Source of the DNA: an uncultured Clostridia bacterium
Lineage (GTDB): Bacteria; Bacillota; Clostridia; UBA1381
NCBI GenBank assembly: GCA_910585485.1
Contig: CAJUEZ010000009.1
Location: 1 to 62,202 of the forward strand
DNA length: 62,202 bases
Direction: 5' to 3'
The first letter of the stretch is position 1. The number at the start of each line of letters is the position of its first letter. Shown one piece after another: positions 52,201-60,546 of the stretch. The position numbers and the translations under genes are program-made. Below the pieces are notes generated by a model. It saw only the letters and a program-made list of their open reading frames with translations. It did not search any database and was not told where the DNA came from.

Positions 52201-54326
52201 CCAGCTTCAGCTGTTACCTTATCAACCTTTGCTGTACCGTTTTCAGTTGCCGCAACTGTTACTCCGTACTTAACAACAGGAGCCTCACCTGCTTCAACTA
52301 CAGCCATTCCGTAAGGAACCATATCCTGGATATTGTTCCAAAGCATTAGCTTATCGCCTGTATATACTTTGTCTGTATCAGGAATGCTTACTTCAATACC
52401 ATCTGTTGTGATATTCTTAGCATCATATGTCTTAACTGATGTAAGAACTTTATTGCTGTCATATGCAGCATGGATAAGTACGCCGTCAAATGCTTCTGTT
52501 TCATCAGCAGCCGCTGTGATAGTAGCCTTCTTTGCTGTATTATCCCACTCTACTGTTGCATTGTGCTTCGGTACCGGTGTCGGTGTCGGTGTCGGATCCT
52601 CGCCCTCAGTCTGAGGAAGGTTTTTCGGCTCTAAATCACCCTGAACATAGTATGTAAGCACATTATCAATCAACGCTGTTGAATAACCTGTACCGCCTGA
52701 TCCGTCTGAATCTGAATATGCCTTTGTATTTTCAATAGCTAAAAGCGGAAGATGTGTTACATAACTCTTGTTGCCTTCGCCTGTACCAACCTGCTCAACC
52801 TTTAGAGCCGGAGCAAGTCTTCCATCTTCATCCTTATACTTTCCGTCAACAAATATTCTTGCGGGTGAATCACCTGCTGTAGCAACAACTGTAATTGTAT
52901 GCCAAGCTTCAGGCTCTACATGAATACCGATATTTGAATCACCTGCTGTGTACTTATATGTCTCGTCTTCATTCTGAATATCTTCTGTTGTGATAACTGC
53001 CACAACGTCTCTTGCACAGCCGTTACCGTCAACATTTGTTGTGTTATCCAAAAGGAACAGTCTTTCAATACCATTTAAATCTGTCTTTGACAGATAAACA
53101 GCAAATGACATTACAGCCGAACCGCTTGTCATATCTGACAAATCAATGTTATTGTCAAGTGAAACAACAGGACCTCTGCCGTTTGTTGAGAACTTATCAG
53201 CGCTTAGTCTAACCGCGTTGTCGCCGTTTGCAACCTTAACGATTGAAGCATATGTCTTCTGGTCTTCGCCTGTATCTCTGTTACCAAGCTGAACCTTCAT
53301 ACCGTTTACAACAGTTTTAGCCTCTGTAGCTGTTGTTTCAACAAAACCAAGAGTACCTACGCTTGCGCCGTTGAAGTCAGCTGTATACGGATTTTCTGCT
53401 GATTCAGGAGCGTAGAACTTCGGAGCCGAACCTGCAACCTTTTCAGGAGCCGGAACAGGTGTTGCAACAACTGCTGACTTACGAAGGTCTGCTGTTGAGA
53501 ATGCAGGTGTTCCTGCAATACCATCATAAACCTTAATGTTGTCAAGCTTTATATTTGCAGGAGTTGTCGGAATAAAGTATGATGTATCCGCACGACCGAA
53601 TGCCATCTTAATCTGAGTAAGCTTTGTTGCGCTTACAGCAAATTCCTCGCCGTCAACGATTGTGCCGTTTGAGTCAGCGATTGTAACCTTTGCCTTGCCG
53701 TCTTTTACTTCATTTCTTACTCTTACCCACTTCGAGTCGCCAATCTGAGCGTCGCCATCTTCCATGCTCGGAGCCTTTGTTCCGTCATAGTTAATTAGCA
53801 TTTTACCCTGAAGCTCAACTCTGCTTGTCAAACTCGAAACGATATCGCCTGCATAGCCCCAACCCGCTTCTTCTGATGTGTTCCAACTATGCTCACTGTC
53901 AGGGTTTACTGCCGCAGCTGCTTCAAGATACTCAGCACCGTTATAAACCTGTGTATCCTGTACAGGGCTTGCGCCTGCAAATGCAAGCTGTGTGTACTGT
54001 GATAATCTTCCCATACCGTTAGATGTATGGATATTGACGTCATATTCAAGCACATAATCATCTGATAACTGTGCTGCTGCCGGCAATGCAAATGTTACGT
54101 CATTGCACTTTGTACCCGTTCCAGCCAGAAAATCAAGATAGCTGTCTGTGCTTCCCTCGTCTGTTGCAACGGTCGGTGAAACCGATCCGCTCCAGCCGTC
54201 TGTACTGCTTCCGTCAAACGACCAAACCGGTGTTGCTGCTGCGCTTGCGGTTGTAACAAGTCCTGCGAATGCAGAGGTTGTCATAGCCGCCGCGCAAAGT
54301 AATGAAATTAGTTTTTTACTTTTCAT
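49248..54326 (-). CDS. Giant secreted multidomain protein with carbohydrate-binding-like modules
   Basis: 1692 residues from the ATG at 54326 (AAAGGGAGAG five bases upstream). Signal peptide, then a concanavalin/LamG-like module (PVWSFDGSSTDGWSG..., about 30-270), a second one (about 310-570), a TPTPTPVP linker (near 585), a module with KLMLWNNIQDMVP (to about 670), two InlB-B-like repeats (about 686-757 and 945-1028) separated by Ig-like parts, a DNRLRE-like beta domain (about 1030-1200), further beta repeats and a third LamG-like module at the end. No catalytic domain, SLH repeat or sorting signal is seen. It may bind polysaccharide outside the cell. A leader ORF overlaps its start (54323-54355). 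Confidence 0.8.
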   Translation of the reverse strand: MKSKKLISLLCAAAMTTSAFAGLVTTASAAATPVWSFDGSSTDGWSGSVSPTVATDEGSTDSYLDFLAGTGTKCNDVTFALPAAAQLSDDYVLEYDVNIHTSNGMGRLSQYTQLAFAGASPVQDTQVYNGAEYLEAAAAVNPDSEHSWNTSEEAGWGYAGDIVSSLTSRVELQGKMLINYDGTKAPSMEDGDAQIGDSKWVRVRNEVKDGKAKVTIADSNGTIVDGEEFAVSATKLTQIKMAFGRADTSYFIPTTPANIKLDNIKVYDGIAGTPAFSTADLRKSAVVATPVPAPEKVAGSAPKFYAPESAENPYTADFNGASVGTLGFVETTATEAKTVVNGMKVQLGNRDTGEDQKTYASIVKVANGDNAVRLSADKFSTNGRGPVVSLDNNIDLSDMTSGSAVMSFAVYLSKTDLNGIERLFLLDNTTNVDGNGCARDVVAVITTEDIQNEDETYKYTAGDSNIGIHVEPEAWHTITVVATAGDSPARIFVDGKYKDEDGRLAPALKVEQVGTGEGNKSYVTHLPLLAIENTKAYSDSDGSGGTGYSTALIDNVLTYYVQGDLEPKNLPQTEGEDPTPTPTPVPKHNATVEWDNTAKKATITAAADETEAFDGVLIHAAYDSNKVLTSVKTYDAKNITTDGIEVSIPDTDKVYTGDKLMLWNNIQDMVPYGMAVVEAGEAPVVKYGVTVAATENGTAKVDKVTAEAGEEITITATPAEGYELDTITVKDGDNGDVAVAEGKFTMPAKDVTVTVTFKEIYVAPATYTIAGTVDAGVHRVRLIDKADETNAIEATIADGKATATGVKAGTYTINVGYNGGYEADTITPATGEIEVTADNAEAFTVVSKASAKPAITGTVTITGTPAVGETLTATVEGINDGETPVYEWRAKAAGSEAFVAIEGATASTLALTSAMKGAQIKVIVKSEGTSGQLDSDPTAAVAGVKSVVTVAAATNGTVKVMNGETEVTEAVLEDTSLKVVATPDAGYAVKTITVAPTTEGSTTTVTVTDGAFTMPAEPVTVTVEFEYTGKVTIVPDATYVNVKNEETSAVNHIGDTPLLVGNAKLENGKIVTSNNQYDESSTALIFSIDASDYIGKIESAKLKFNATTQGGNNTYFRWWGKFANYIDFDAVGEAGITGANLETLGGTATQIHDEGNNQWTYGTTKNQTTPIEIDITDALKEITTGKVTMYLLVGTGRMTEVADLKVDIQASETAKEMATVNVHTVYADENGAIEVGANKYTEFGTAKSKTMYAGDKYIAGHTAVIDDNTKTTRYDYVSGDDEITAAAGTNEIYLVYTKTDYQTVTFTAKIGETVTAGVPIKINGTPTVVGTAMTETTITTADGTAEGSTAGVVTIKLLPGTYNYSVDATATYLAVDATNFTVANEALPVDVVLTANQKASATLKVVYTTDGTEEGKVGEATVYNEEANKFEDDVVSADDLASYRIVSKIANAEGLYGLYTYTSGGDQAVTLIGGENVVYITVTASEDTRLFNVYEDLEDGKSVFVNTDRGAVSVATDDTLSSKVQVFTGAGNTQNGFGFNKMTLPAITKPVVTIDLDYYNNERGTLTIGSATRATTKGNAAKNSYGDGAGAMFNIGITENNKNSRIQGDITGAQSAVVGKWMHVHVVINTTTKKVSYVITNKADNTEIASATDVNYVDTTVEGTVGQIDVFGYINNGTQKIDNVFITSADAE

Positions 54327-54355
54327 TTCTTCTCTCCCTTTCTCTTTAGACTCAT
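54323..54355 (-). CDS. 10-residue leader ORF coupled to the giant surface-protein gene
   Basis: ATG at 54355, seven bases after a perfect AGGAGG; reads MSLKRKGEKK and stops with a TGA overlapping the main ATG (ATGA). The ribosome site of the main gene lies inside this ORF. Such a layout is typical of translational coupling or leader-peptide control. Confidence 0.45.
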   Translation of the reverse strand: MSLKRKGEKK

Positions 54356-54438
54356 GTCTGAGCCTCCTATTTTTCACGGGCGAATATTTTGCTGTTTTAT
54401 GTCAACTTGCACAATATACACTCGTCTACATGGTATAT

Positions 54439-54467
54439 ATTGTATCACATTTTTCAAATTTGTGCAA
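54439..54467 (-). promoter_or_regulatory. Promoter of the giant surface-protein gene
   Basis: TTGCAC (54467-54462), 17-base spacer, TACAAT (54444-54439), giving a leader of about 100 bases. A TTGACA nearer the gene has no matching -10 box. Confidence 0.55.
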
Positions 54468-54565
54468 CATGAATAATAAATTTTAACCCTTAAAACTGCA
54501 CAAAAATAGTTTATGTTTTTTGGGTATGTTGTTTAATGGAAAAAGAGGAATATTTTGCATAACAA

Positions 54566-54589
54566 AAAGACCGCCAAAGCGGTCTTTTC
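54566..54589 (-). terminator. Terminator of the 1298-residue esterase gene
   Basis: AAAAGACCGC, loop CAAA, GCGGTCTTTT; T-run continues on the minus strand. Confidence 0.85.
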
Positions 54590-54605
54590 GTGGTTTTAAT
54601 ATATT

Positions 54606-57600
54606 TTACTGTGTTATCTTAAAGCTTGAAATACCAAGCGCTCTCTGGTCAGGAGCAGGCACACTTGAAGCGGAAACGAAATCAATTCCCGCAATGTCCT
54701 TAGCATCATCAGCCAAAGTACATGTCAGCGTGTCTGTTTTTCCGTCAACAGAAACTGTAACAGTCTTTGCTTCGGGGTCAATAACAGCCGTAACAGTCGT
54801 GTACTTATCCTTTGCAACCGCCTCGCCTATAGACGCTGTACCGTTTTCAAGTCCCGTCCAGTTATAATATACTGAGAATATCGTAACATCGTCCGAATTC
54901 TTGAATTGAAGTTCTCTCTTCTGACCGCAGGTATTTGATCCCGACCATACATGGTCAAAGGTTATCGTTGTCGGCTTGTCAAGAGTAACGGGAGCCGTCA
55001 TGGCATATTTACTTGTAGCGGACGCGCCCGGGAATACTATTGCGGTCTTATTCGCAATCTTCATAAACGTACCGTCAAAGTTTGTCGCGCCGTCAACCAT
55101 TCCTTCATAATAAGCGTATGAATATGTTGTGATAACGCATGTCTTTGTAATGCCGTTAAGCTCGGCTGTGATTGTGACAGCCTTCGTGTCAGCGCCGTCT
55201 GTTGTAAAGTCCGCGCCGATTGTTACAACTCCGTTTGCGTCAACAGTTACATTCTCATCGCTTGACGTCCATGTTACGTCAGCGTTTGTCACCTTAGTCA
55301 TAGGTGTGCCCGACGCGTCAACAGGGTCAACTATCTTCATTGTCGTTGTTGTTCCTGCCGCGGATTTAATGAATGTGCTGTCCGCTGTGATTGAGTAGTT
55401 TGTTATGTCCTCAACACCGGGTTCTTTTACGAAGTTTGCGGTAAGCTTCCTGTTACCGCGAAGTCTGAATGTGTATTCAGCGTCGTCAGATACCTTTGTT
55501 CCGTCTTCGTCAAGCCAACCCATGAATACAAATCCCTGATTTGCCGTTGCTTTTGCAGTCATAACCGTGTTAAGCTGTGACGCTTTTTCAAGAGTTTCAG
55601 CTTCGTCAATACATACTGTTCCACGCTCAACAGCCGGTACAGTTTCAGAAGTGAACGCTATCGGTTTCATGCCTTCAAGGCTATCCCACAGCATAAGTTT
55701 CGCGCCTTCGGATGCTTCGGCAGTGAACGTATTCGTTCCCTCGGTTAGGTCAACAGGTGTAACTTCAATATTATCAAGAACACCGTTGTCTGTATATTCC
55801 GCAGCGATAAGCGCCGCTTTTTCGTAAGCCTTATCAGCATTTACAGTAATTGTCGTTTCAGCATTGCCCTTTTTAGCCTCTACCGACGCGGTATATTCGG
55901 GTAGCTGCTTATCCTTTAACTTTCCTACTGTCAGATTTGCCACGTCAACAGTAAATGCCTTTTTATCTCCGCCGAACATAAATCCTGTAAGCTTTGACGG
56001 GCTTACTGTCAGGCTCTCCGTCTGATAATTCGGAACGTCAACTTCTATTTCGTCTCCGCCGCCTACAGTAGCATAAGCCTTACCCAAATCCATATCAAGG
56101 ATATACTGTACATTTGTGAACTCAGTCGCGGAAACCGTGCCAACCGCCTTGCCGTTTGCGGTGACAGCTCCGCTTTCGCCGATTGTGAACAGCGTTATGC
56201 TTTCTGTTCCCCAGGCAACCTTGTCGGAATTGCCTGTTACAAATCTCGCTTCAAGACCGCCGCCCGAAACGAACTTTGCGTCAAACGAAACAACATATCT
56301 ACCCGTTGTTCCAATGTCCGTTAATACTTCTTTTTCCTCTTCGCCGTCCATTACCTTTTCTGTAATAAAGTCCTTTGCAACATAGAACGAGCCCTGATTT
56401 GCCGCGCCGTTCTTAGCGCCGTCAGACGAAACCTCAACATATTTCATGTCACTCGTTTCGTTTAGCTTAAGCGATATGCCCGCGCTTCCGCGCTTTGTCC
56501 AGCCGTTATACGCTTCAAGGCTTGACGCTGAATCTCCGCCGTATGTCGCGCCGAAGAAGTCGAATTTTTCTATATCTGTGTTATCCTCGTTTGTAATGAG
56601 AAGTTTTTCTATATCTGTCGGTTTGTAGACAGCCGAATAAACCGTTCCGCCTTCCACAACCTGCAAGCCGTCATTGGAGTCAAGAGCCTCAACAACAACC
56701 GCGCTGTATGTGTCATTCTCGCCAAGCGTTACATCGCCTCTGAAATTAACTACCGTCTGCGGTCCTTTACCCGTTGAGTGATCAACCTGGTCAGCGGCAT
56801 ATATTTTACCCTTTTCCGCGCCGGTTTCATCAAATATTGTAATAATTATAATTCCGTAAGTAGCAAACGGTATTTCAGCATCACGCGTTACAACGTCAAC
56901 CTGTTTAACCGTGCCGTCCTCATTAAATTCAACATTGTTTATAACTACGGGATACTTTTCCGTAGTCGGCACAATATACTGCGGCCAAGCCAATTTGCCA
57001 AGTCCGCCCTCAACCACATCAGCAGGTACAAGATTTGGTGTTTCGTCTGTCATATTTGCCAAAAGGTCTGCAAGAACAGCCTGTTGTGTTGCGTCCTCAT
57101 TTTCCTTTGCCGCCTCAAAGAAGCAATAAGCAAAGTTTTCCGCGCCTGTGTCGTTTGGATGCGACACATCCGCGCTGCCGTCTTTGGGAACCTGATAATA
57201 GAATTGAGCCGCTGTCTTCAGATTACCGCCGTCCTCTGTCACCCTATCAACAAACGCAACGCTTGTTTTTGTAAGGTCTGCAAACGCAACGTCCGTCGCT
57301 CCTGCTGCAACCTTTTCCGCAACCCACGCCTTACCTACGCCTGCAAAATTGGTTTCTCCGCCGAAACGGTCCTTCCATCTCTTATTTGTATCGTCCCACT
57401 CGTTATCGCTCTGCACGGGGCTGACGATTATAAGCTTTGCGCCTACAGCGTGACACGCGTTATAATACTTGTCAAGACATGATTTATAGCCTGTTGGTCC
57501 ATCCGACTTATGGTTATGACCGTATTCAACATACATATAGTCGCCTGCCTTTATACGGTCCTTTACCATGTTAAAATGGCTGTTATCCGCGGCAGTAAGT

Positions 57601-58502
57601 CCGCCCTCGCCCTCGTTTACCATTGCATAGTCACGTCTTAAATACTTTGTAAGACCTGTGCCTACGCCTGTGTAGTTCTGGAGCGGGAAGAACGGAAGCG
57701 TTGTGTTACCGTCCGTAACCGTTGAGTCACCGAGTACCCACAATGTTGGGAATGATTCAACCTGCTGAATTACAACAGACACAAGCGCCGTATTTTCGCC
57801 CAATACGCCAACTGTTACCATTTCATCTTTTATCGTTCCCTTCGGCTCTGATTTTTCATAATAAATCGGAGTTACTCTTACAGAAAAATCAGTTGTCACG
57901 GCTTCACCAGCGGCAATGGTTTTTTTCGTATAAATGGGATGCTTTCTTTCCGTATAAAGCGACGCCTCCGCATCCTTTGACGGGTCAAGCGTTGTAACAG
58001 TCGCTTTTATTCTGTAATATGTATCATCAGTTACTTTCAGTGCAAAACGCGTCGGATAAAACACATCGCCCTTATTGCCAAAAAGGTCGTTGCCCTTTCC
58101 GCCTTTGCCCTCTTCGTCCGTACCGCCCGCGCCAACAACGCCGATACCGCTATTCTCAGCCGTACCGCCTGCGGCAAGCTCGATTACCTGTCCTTTTTGT
58201 GTTGTCCAGCCGTCATAACGGTTTGTTAGCTTGTAGTCTTCCTCGCCTATGCCAAGAAAGCCGTACTGCTCATCACCAACTTTGTTTGTAACAAAGCTCG
58301 TCTCAGGCGTTACAAGCGTGTAACCGTCCTTGGGAGTACTGCCCTCAGCGCCGAAGTCAAATTTCCATTCTTTAAGGACTGTATCGCCCTCAAAAATAGG
58401 AGTTTCACCCTCTGCGCTTGCCGTTATCGGCAATACGATGCTTGAGGCAATCATCGCAAATGACAATGCGGATGCAAGCACCTTTTTGAATTGCTTATTC
58501 AT
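54606..58502 (-). CDS. Large secreted SGNH esterase, CE12-like, with several beta modules
   Basis: 1298 residues. Signal peptide; an N-terminal beta-sandwich (KEWKFDFGAEGSTPKDGY..., about 38-250) of the kind preceding rhamnogalacturonan acetylesterases; SGNH domain with VLGDST (Ser about 256), EYGHNHKSDG and DVSHPNDTG (Asp/His about 443-446); a LamG-like module (about 640-870); a module with KLMLWDSLEGMKP (about 930); an InlB-B-like repeat (GFVFMGWLDEDGT); a BIG2-like domain; and a C-terminal LamG-like module. Predicted to deacetylate RG-I or a related polymer outside the cell. No SLH repeats, so probably released or held by its binding modules. AAGGAGAG precedes the ATG. Confidence 0.85.
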   Translation of the reverse strand: MNKQFKKVLASALSFAMIASSIVLPITASAEGETPIFEGDTVLKEWKFDFGAEGSTPKDGYTLVTPETSFVTNKVGDEQYGFLGIGEEDYKLTNRYDGWTTQKGQVIELAAGGTAENSGIGVVGAGGTDEEGKGGKGNDLFGNKGDVFYPTRFALKVTDDTYYRIKATVTTLDPSKDAEASLYTERKHPIYTKKTIAAGEAVTTDFSVRVTPIYYEKSEPKGTIKDEMVTVGVLGENTALVSVVIQQVESFPTLWVLGDSTVTDGNTTLPFFPLQNYTGVGTGLTKYLRRDYAMVNEGEGGLTAADNSHFNMVKDRIKAGDYMYVEYGHNHKSDGPTGYKSCLDKYYNACHAVGAKLIIVSPVQSDNEWDDTNKRWKDRFGGETNFAGVGKAWVAEKVAAGATDVAFADLTKTSVAFVDRVTEDGGNLKTAAQFYYQVPKDGSADVSHPNDTGAENFAYCFFEAAKENEDATQQAVLADLLANMTDETPNLVPADVVEGGLGKLAWPQYIVPTTEKYPVVINNVEFNEDGTVKQVDVVTRDAEIPFATYGIIIITIFDETGAEKGKIYAADQVDHSTGKGPQTVVNFRGDVTLGENDTYSAVVVEALDSNDGLQVVEGGTVYSAVYKPTDIEKLLITNEDNTDIEKFDFFGATYGGDSASSLEAYNGWTKRGSAGISLKLNETSDMKYVEVSSDGAKNGAANQGSFYVAKDFITEKVMDGEEEKEVLTDIGTTGRYVVSFDAKFVSGGGLEARFVTGNSDKVAWGTESITLFTIGESGAVTANGKAVGTVSATEFTNVQYILDMDLGKAYATVGGGDEIEVDVPNYQTESLTVSPSKLTGFMFGGDKKAFTVDVANLTVGKLKDKQLPEYTASVEAKKGNAETTITVNADKAYEKAALIAAEYTDNGVLDNIEVTPVDLTEGTNTFTAEASEGAKLMLWDSLEGMKPIAFTSETVPAVERGTVCIDEAETLEKASQLNTVMTAKATANQGFVFMGWLDEDGTKVSDDAEYTFRLRGNRKLTANFVKEPGVEDITNYSITADSTFIKSAAGTTTTMKIVDPVDASGTPMTKVTNADVTWTSSDENVTVDANGVVTIGADFTTDGADTKAVTITAELNGITKTCVITTYSYAYYEGMVDGATNFDGTFMKIANKTAIVFPGASATSKYAMTAPVTLDKPTTITFDHVWSGSNTCGQKRELQFKNSDDVTIFSVYYNWTGLENGTASIGEAVAKDKYTTVTAVIDPEAKTVTVSVDGKTDTLTCTLADDAKDIAGIDFVSASSVPAPDQRALGISSFKITQ

Positions 58503-58569
58503 ATCTTCTCTCCTTCTTTCTTATGAATTTTTTATAATTATTTTTAAATTTATCATAATTTGCACAAAA

Positions 58570-58614
58570 AGAAAAGCAGATTTATAAAAAATGTAGTTTT
58601 TTTTACAAATCTGC
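58570..58614 (-). terminator. Terminator of the mltG-trmR-trhP operon
   Basis: GCAGATTT(A/G)TAAAAAA arms form a long A/T-rich stem with one mismatch; on the minus strand TTTTCTTTTTG follows. It lies 10 bp past the U32 gene and only about 70 bp before the esterase start. Confidence 0.7.
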
Positions 58615-58623
58615 ACTGATTTT

Positions 58624-59847
58624 TTATCTTTTTTTACGAAGCATTGCACCCTCGCATACAGGCTCGGACGTTTTTATCAGCACTGTCTGCTCGGCATGGT
58701 TTGCCACATCTATATCGTTCCTGTTTTCGTCCTGCATAAAGTCAAGCGTCTGCGTAAAAAACGGCTTCATCGGCTGAATTATTTCCACCTCGTCGCCCTT
58801 AAAGAAACGATTGCGCTGTGAAATTGTCGCAATACCCGTCTGAGCGTCATACTCTTGCACTATACCGATAAGGTCATAATCCCGTATATACGAACTGGAC
58901 GTGTACACCTGCGCATTTTCGTCAGGCTTACCAAAGTAAAAACCTGTCGTATACGGTCTGTGGCTTACCTTACAAAGTTCCTCATATTCCGCTTTATTGA
59001 AAGTATAGTTGTCAGGGTCGTCAAAATACCTGTCAATCTCGCGTCTGTACGCTCCGACAACCGTTGCAACATAATATGACGTTTTTACGCGTCCCTCAAT
59101 TTTAAGGCTTGCGATTCCGCTTTTTACAAGTTCGGGAATATGCTCTATTGTACACAAATCCTTTGAGTTAAAGATAAACGTGCCGCGCTCGTTCTCGAAT
59201 ACGTCCATATATTCGTTCGGACGTGTTTCCTCGACAATCTTGTAATTCCATCTGCACGGGTGAGCGCACGCTCCCATGTTGGAATCGCGTCCCGTCATGT
59301 AGTTTGACAAAAGACATCTGCCCGAATACGATATACACATTGCTCCGTGTACAAAGGCCTCAAGTTCCAAATCATCCGGGATTTTTTCCTGAAACTGCGA
59401 TATTTCCTTAAAGGACATCTCGCGTCCCAAAACAACTCTTTCCGCGCCCATTTTATGCCATTTTATCGCGCTTCGGTAATTGATGTTGTTCGCCTGAGTG
59501 CTGACATGGATAGGTATTTCAGGCGCAAGTTCTCTCATCATATCAAAAAGTCCCAAATCCGCGATAAGCACCGCGTCAAATCCCATCGGACGTATCTCAT
59601 TTACAAAGTTTTCAAATTCCTCAATATCGTCATTATGCGGAAGAATGTTCGCGGTCAGATACACCTTTTTACCACGTTCGTGCGCGTAGTTAAGTCCTTC
59701 GAGCATATCCTCTTTCGAAAAATTTTCCGCCGCGACACGCAAAGAAAACGCCTCTCCGCCGATATACACAGCGTCCGCGCCATAATCAATCGCCGTTTTC
59801 AGTTTTTCAAGACTCCCTCCCGGAGCCAAAAGTTCAGGTTTTTTCAT
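58624..59847 (-). CDS. trhP: U32-family protein, tRNA uridine-34 hydroxylation (TrhP type)
   Basis: 407 residues. TIM-barrel start PELLAPGGSLEKLKTAIDYGADAVYIGG; HVSTQANN; Cys residues in GAMCISYSGRC and GACAHPCRW that bind an Fe-S cluster in U32 proteins; and a C-terminal beta-barrel. Bacillus TrhP1/TrhP2 (YrrN/YrrO) use prephenate to hydroxylate U34 of tRNAs, and TrmR then methylates it. The gene order mltG-trmR-trhP here matches Bacillus yrrL-yrrM-yrrN/O, which supports this over an older collagenase-like peptidase label. Only one U32 gene is present, where Bacillus has two. Confidence 0.88.
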   Translation of the reverse strand: MKKPELLAPGGSLEKLKTAIDYGADAVYIGGEAFSLRVAAENFSKEDMLEGLNYAHERGKKVYLTANILPHNDDIEEFENFVNEIRPMGFDAVLIADLGLFDMMRELAPEIPIHVSTQANNINYRSAIKWHKMGAERVVLGREMSFKEISQFQEKIPDDLELEAFVHGAMCISYSGRCLLSNYMTGRDSNMGACAHPCRWNYKIVEETRPNEYMDVFENERGTFIFNSKDLCTIEHIPELVKSGIASLKIEGRVKTSYYVATVVGAYRREIDRYFDDPDNYTFNKAEYEELCKVSHRPYTTGFYFGKPDENAQVYTSSSYIRDYDLIGIVQEYDAQTGIATISQRNRFFKGDEVEIIQPMKPFFTQTLDFMQDENRNDIDVANHAEQTVLIKTSEPVCEGAMLRKKR

Positions 59848-59864
59848 AATTTGTTCCTCTGTAT

Positions 59865-60533
59865 TTATATTTTCACCGATATTGTCACACCGTCGCCCAA
59901 AGGCAGAAGCGATGTTTCCAATTCCCGGTGCTCCATAAGCATATCAATGTACTTCCTAAGACGCTTTACAATAGTAATTTTCCGTCTTACTACATGATTA
60001 TCATCCGCGGTCATACCCTTATAAAGAACATTATCGGATATAATTATACCGCCCTTTTTGAGAAGTCTGACGCACTCGTCCAGCATATAGATATAATGCG
60101 CCTTAGGTCCGTCAAGAAAGATTATGTCAAAGACCTCGTCATCGTCAATATATGAAAGATAGTCCTTCGCATCAGCCTCAATTACCGATATTTTCTCACT
60201 GTAACCCGCCTTTTTAATGTTCTCCCTCGCAATATGCACCATTTCCTCACTGCATTCAAGCGTTGCAATTTCACAATCATCACCTGTCGCGTTTGCCATG
60301 AGTATTGACGAATAGCCAATAGCACAGCCGACCTCAAGTATTTTCTTCGGTCTTTTCATACGGCACATTACCGACAGAAATCTCGCCGTTTCAGGTTCAA
60401 CTATCGGCACGCTGTTTTCCTCTGCGTACTGTTCAAGTTCATGCAGAAACTCGTCATTATGCGTCATTTTATCGCGTAGATATTCCGTTATGTACGGAGG
60501 TACTATCGCGTTTAAATCGTATTCTATTGACAT
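59865..60533 (-). CDS. trmR: tRNA 5-hydroxyuridine methyltransferase (TrmR type)
   Basis: 222 residues, class I O-methyltransferase related to COMT. SAM motif LEVGCAIGYSSILMA, acidic loop LECSEEM, metal-site Asp in IFLDGPKAHY and DNVLYKG. In the mltG-trmR-trhP setting it should methylate 5-hydroxyuridine 34 to 5-methoxyuridine in tRNA. GAGGAG precedes the ATG; 17 bp before the U32 gene. Confidence 0.9.
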   Translation of the reverse strand: MSIEYDLNAIVPPYITEYLRDKMTHNDEFLHELEQYAEENSVPIVEPETARFLSVMCRMKRPKKILEVGCAIGYSSILMANATGDDCEIATLECSEEMVHIARENIKKAGYSEKISVIEADAKDYLSYIDDDEVFDIIFLDGPKAHYIYMLDECVRLLKKGGIIISDNVLYKGMTADDNHVVRRKITIVKRLRKYIDMLMEHRELETSLLPLGDGVTISVKI

Positions 60534-60546
60534 ATTGCGCTCCTCT

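Noticed and set aside
52570..52600. CRISPR-like or tandem repeat array
   Set aside because: The GGTGTC-type repeats here, at about 28195-28270 and at 62118-62158 encode Thr-Pro linkers of secreted proteins; no spacers or cas genes are present.
58624..59847. Collagenase-type secreted protease
   Set aside because: U32 proteins were once labelled so, but there is no signal peptide and the gene context fits tRNA hydroxylation.
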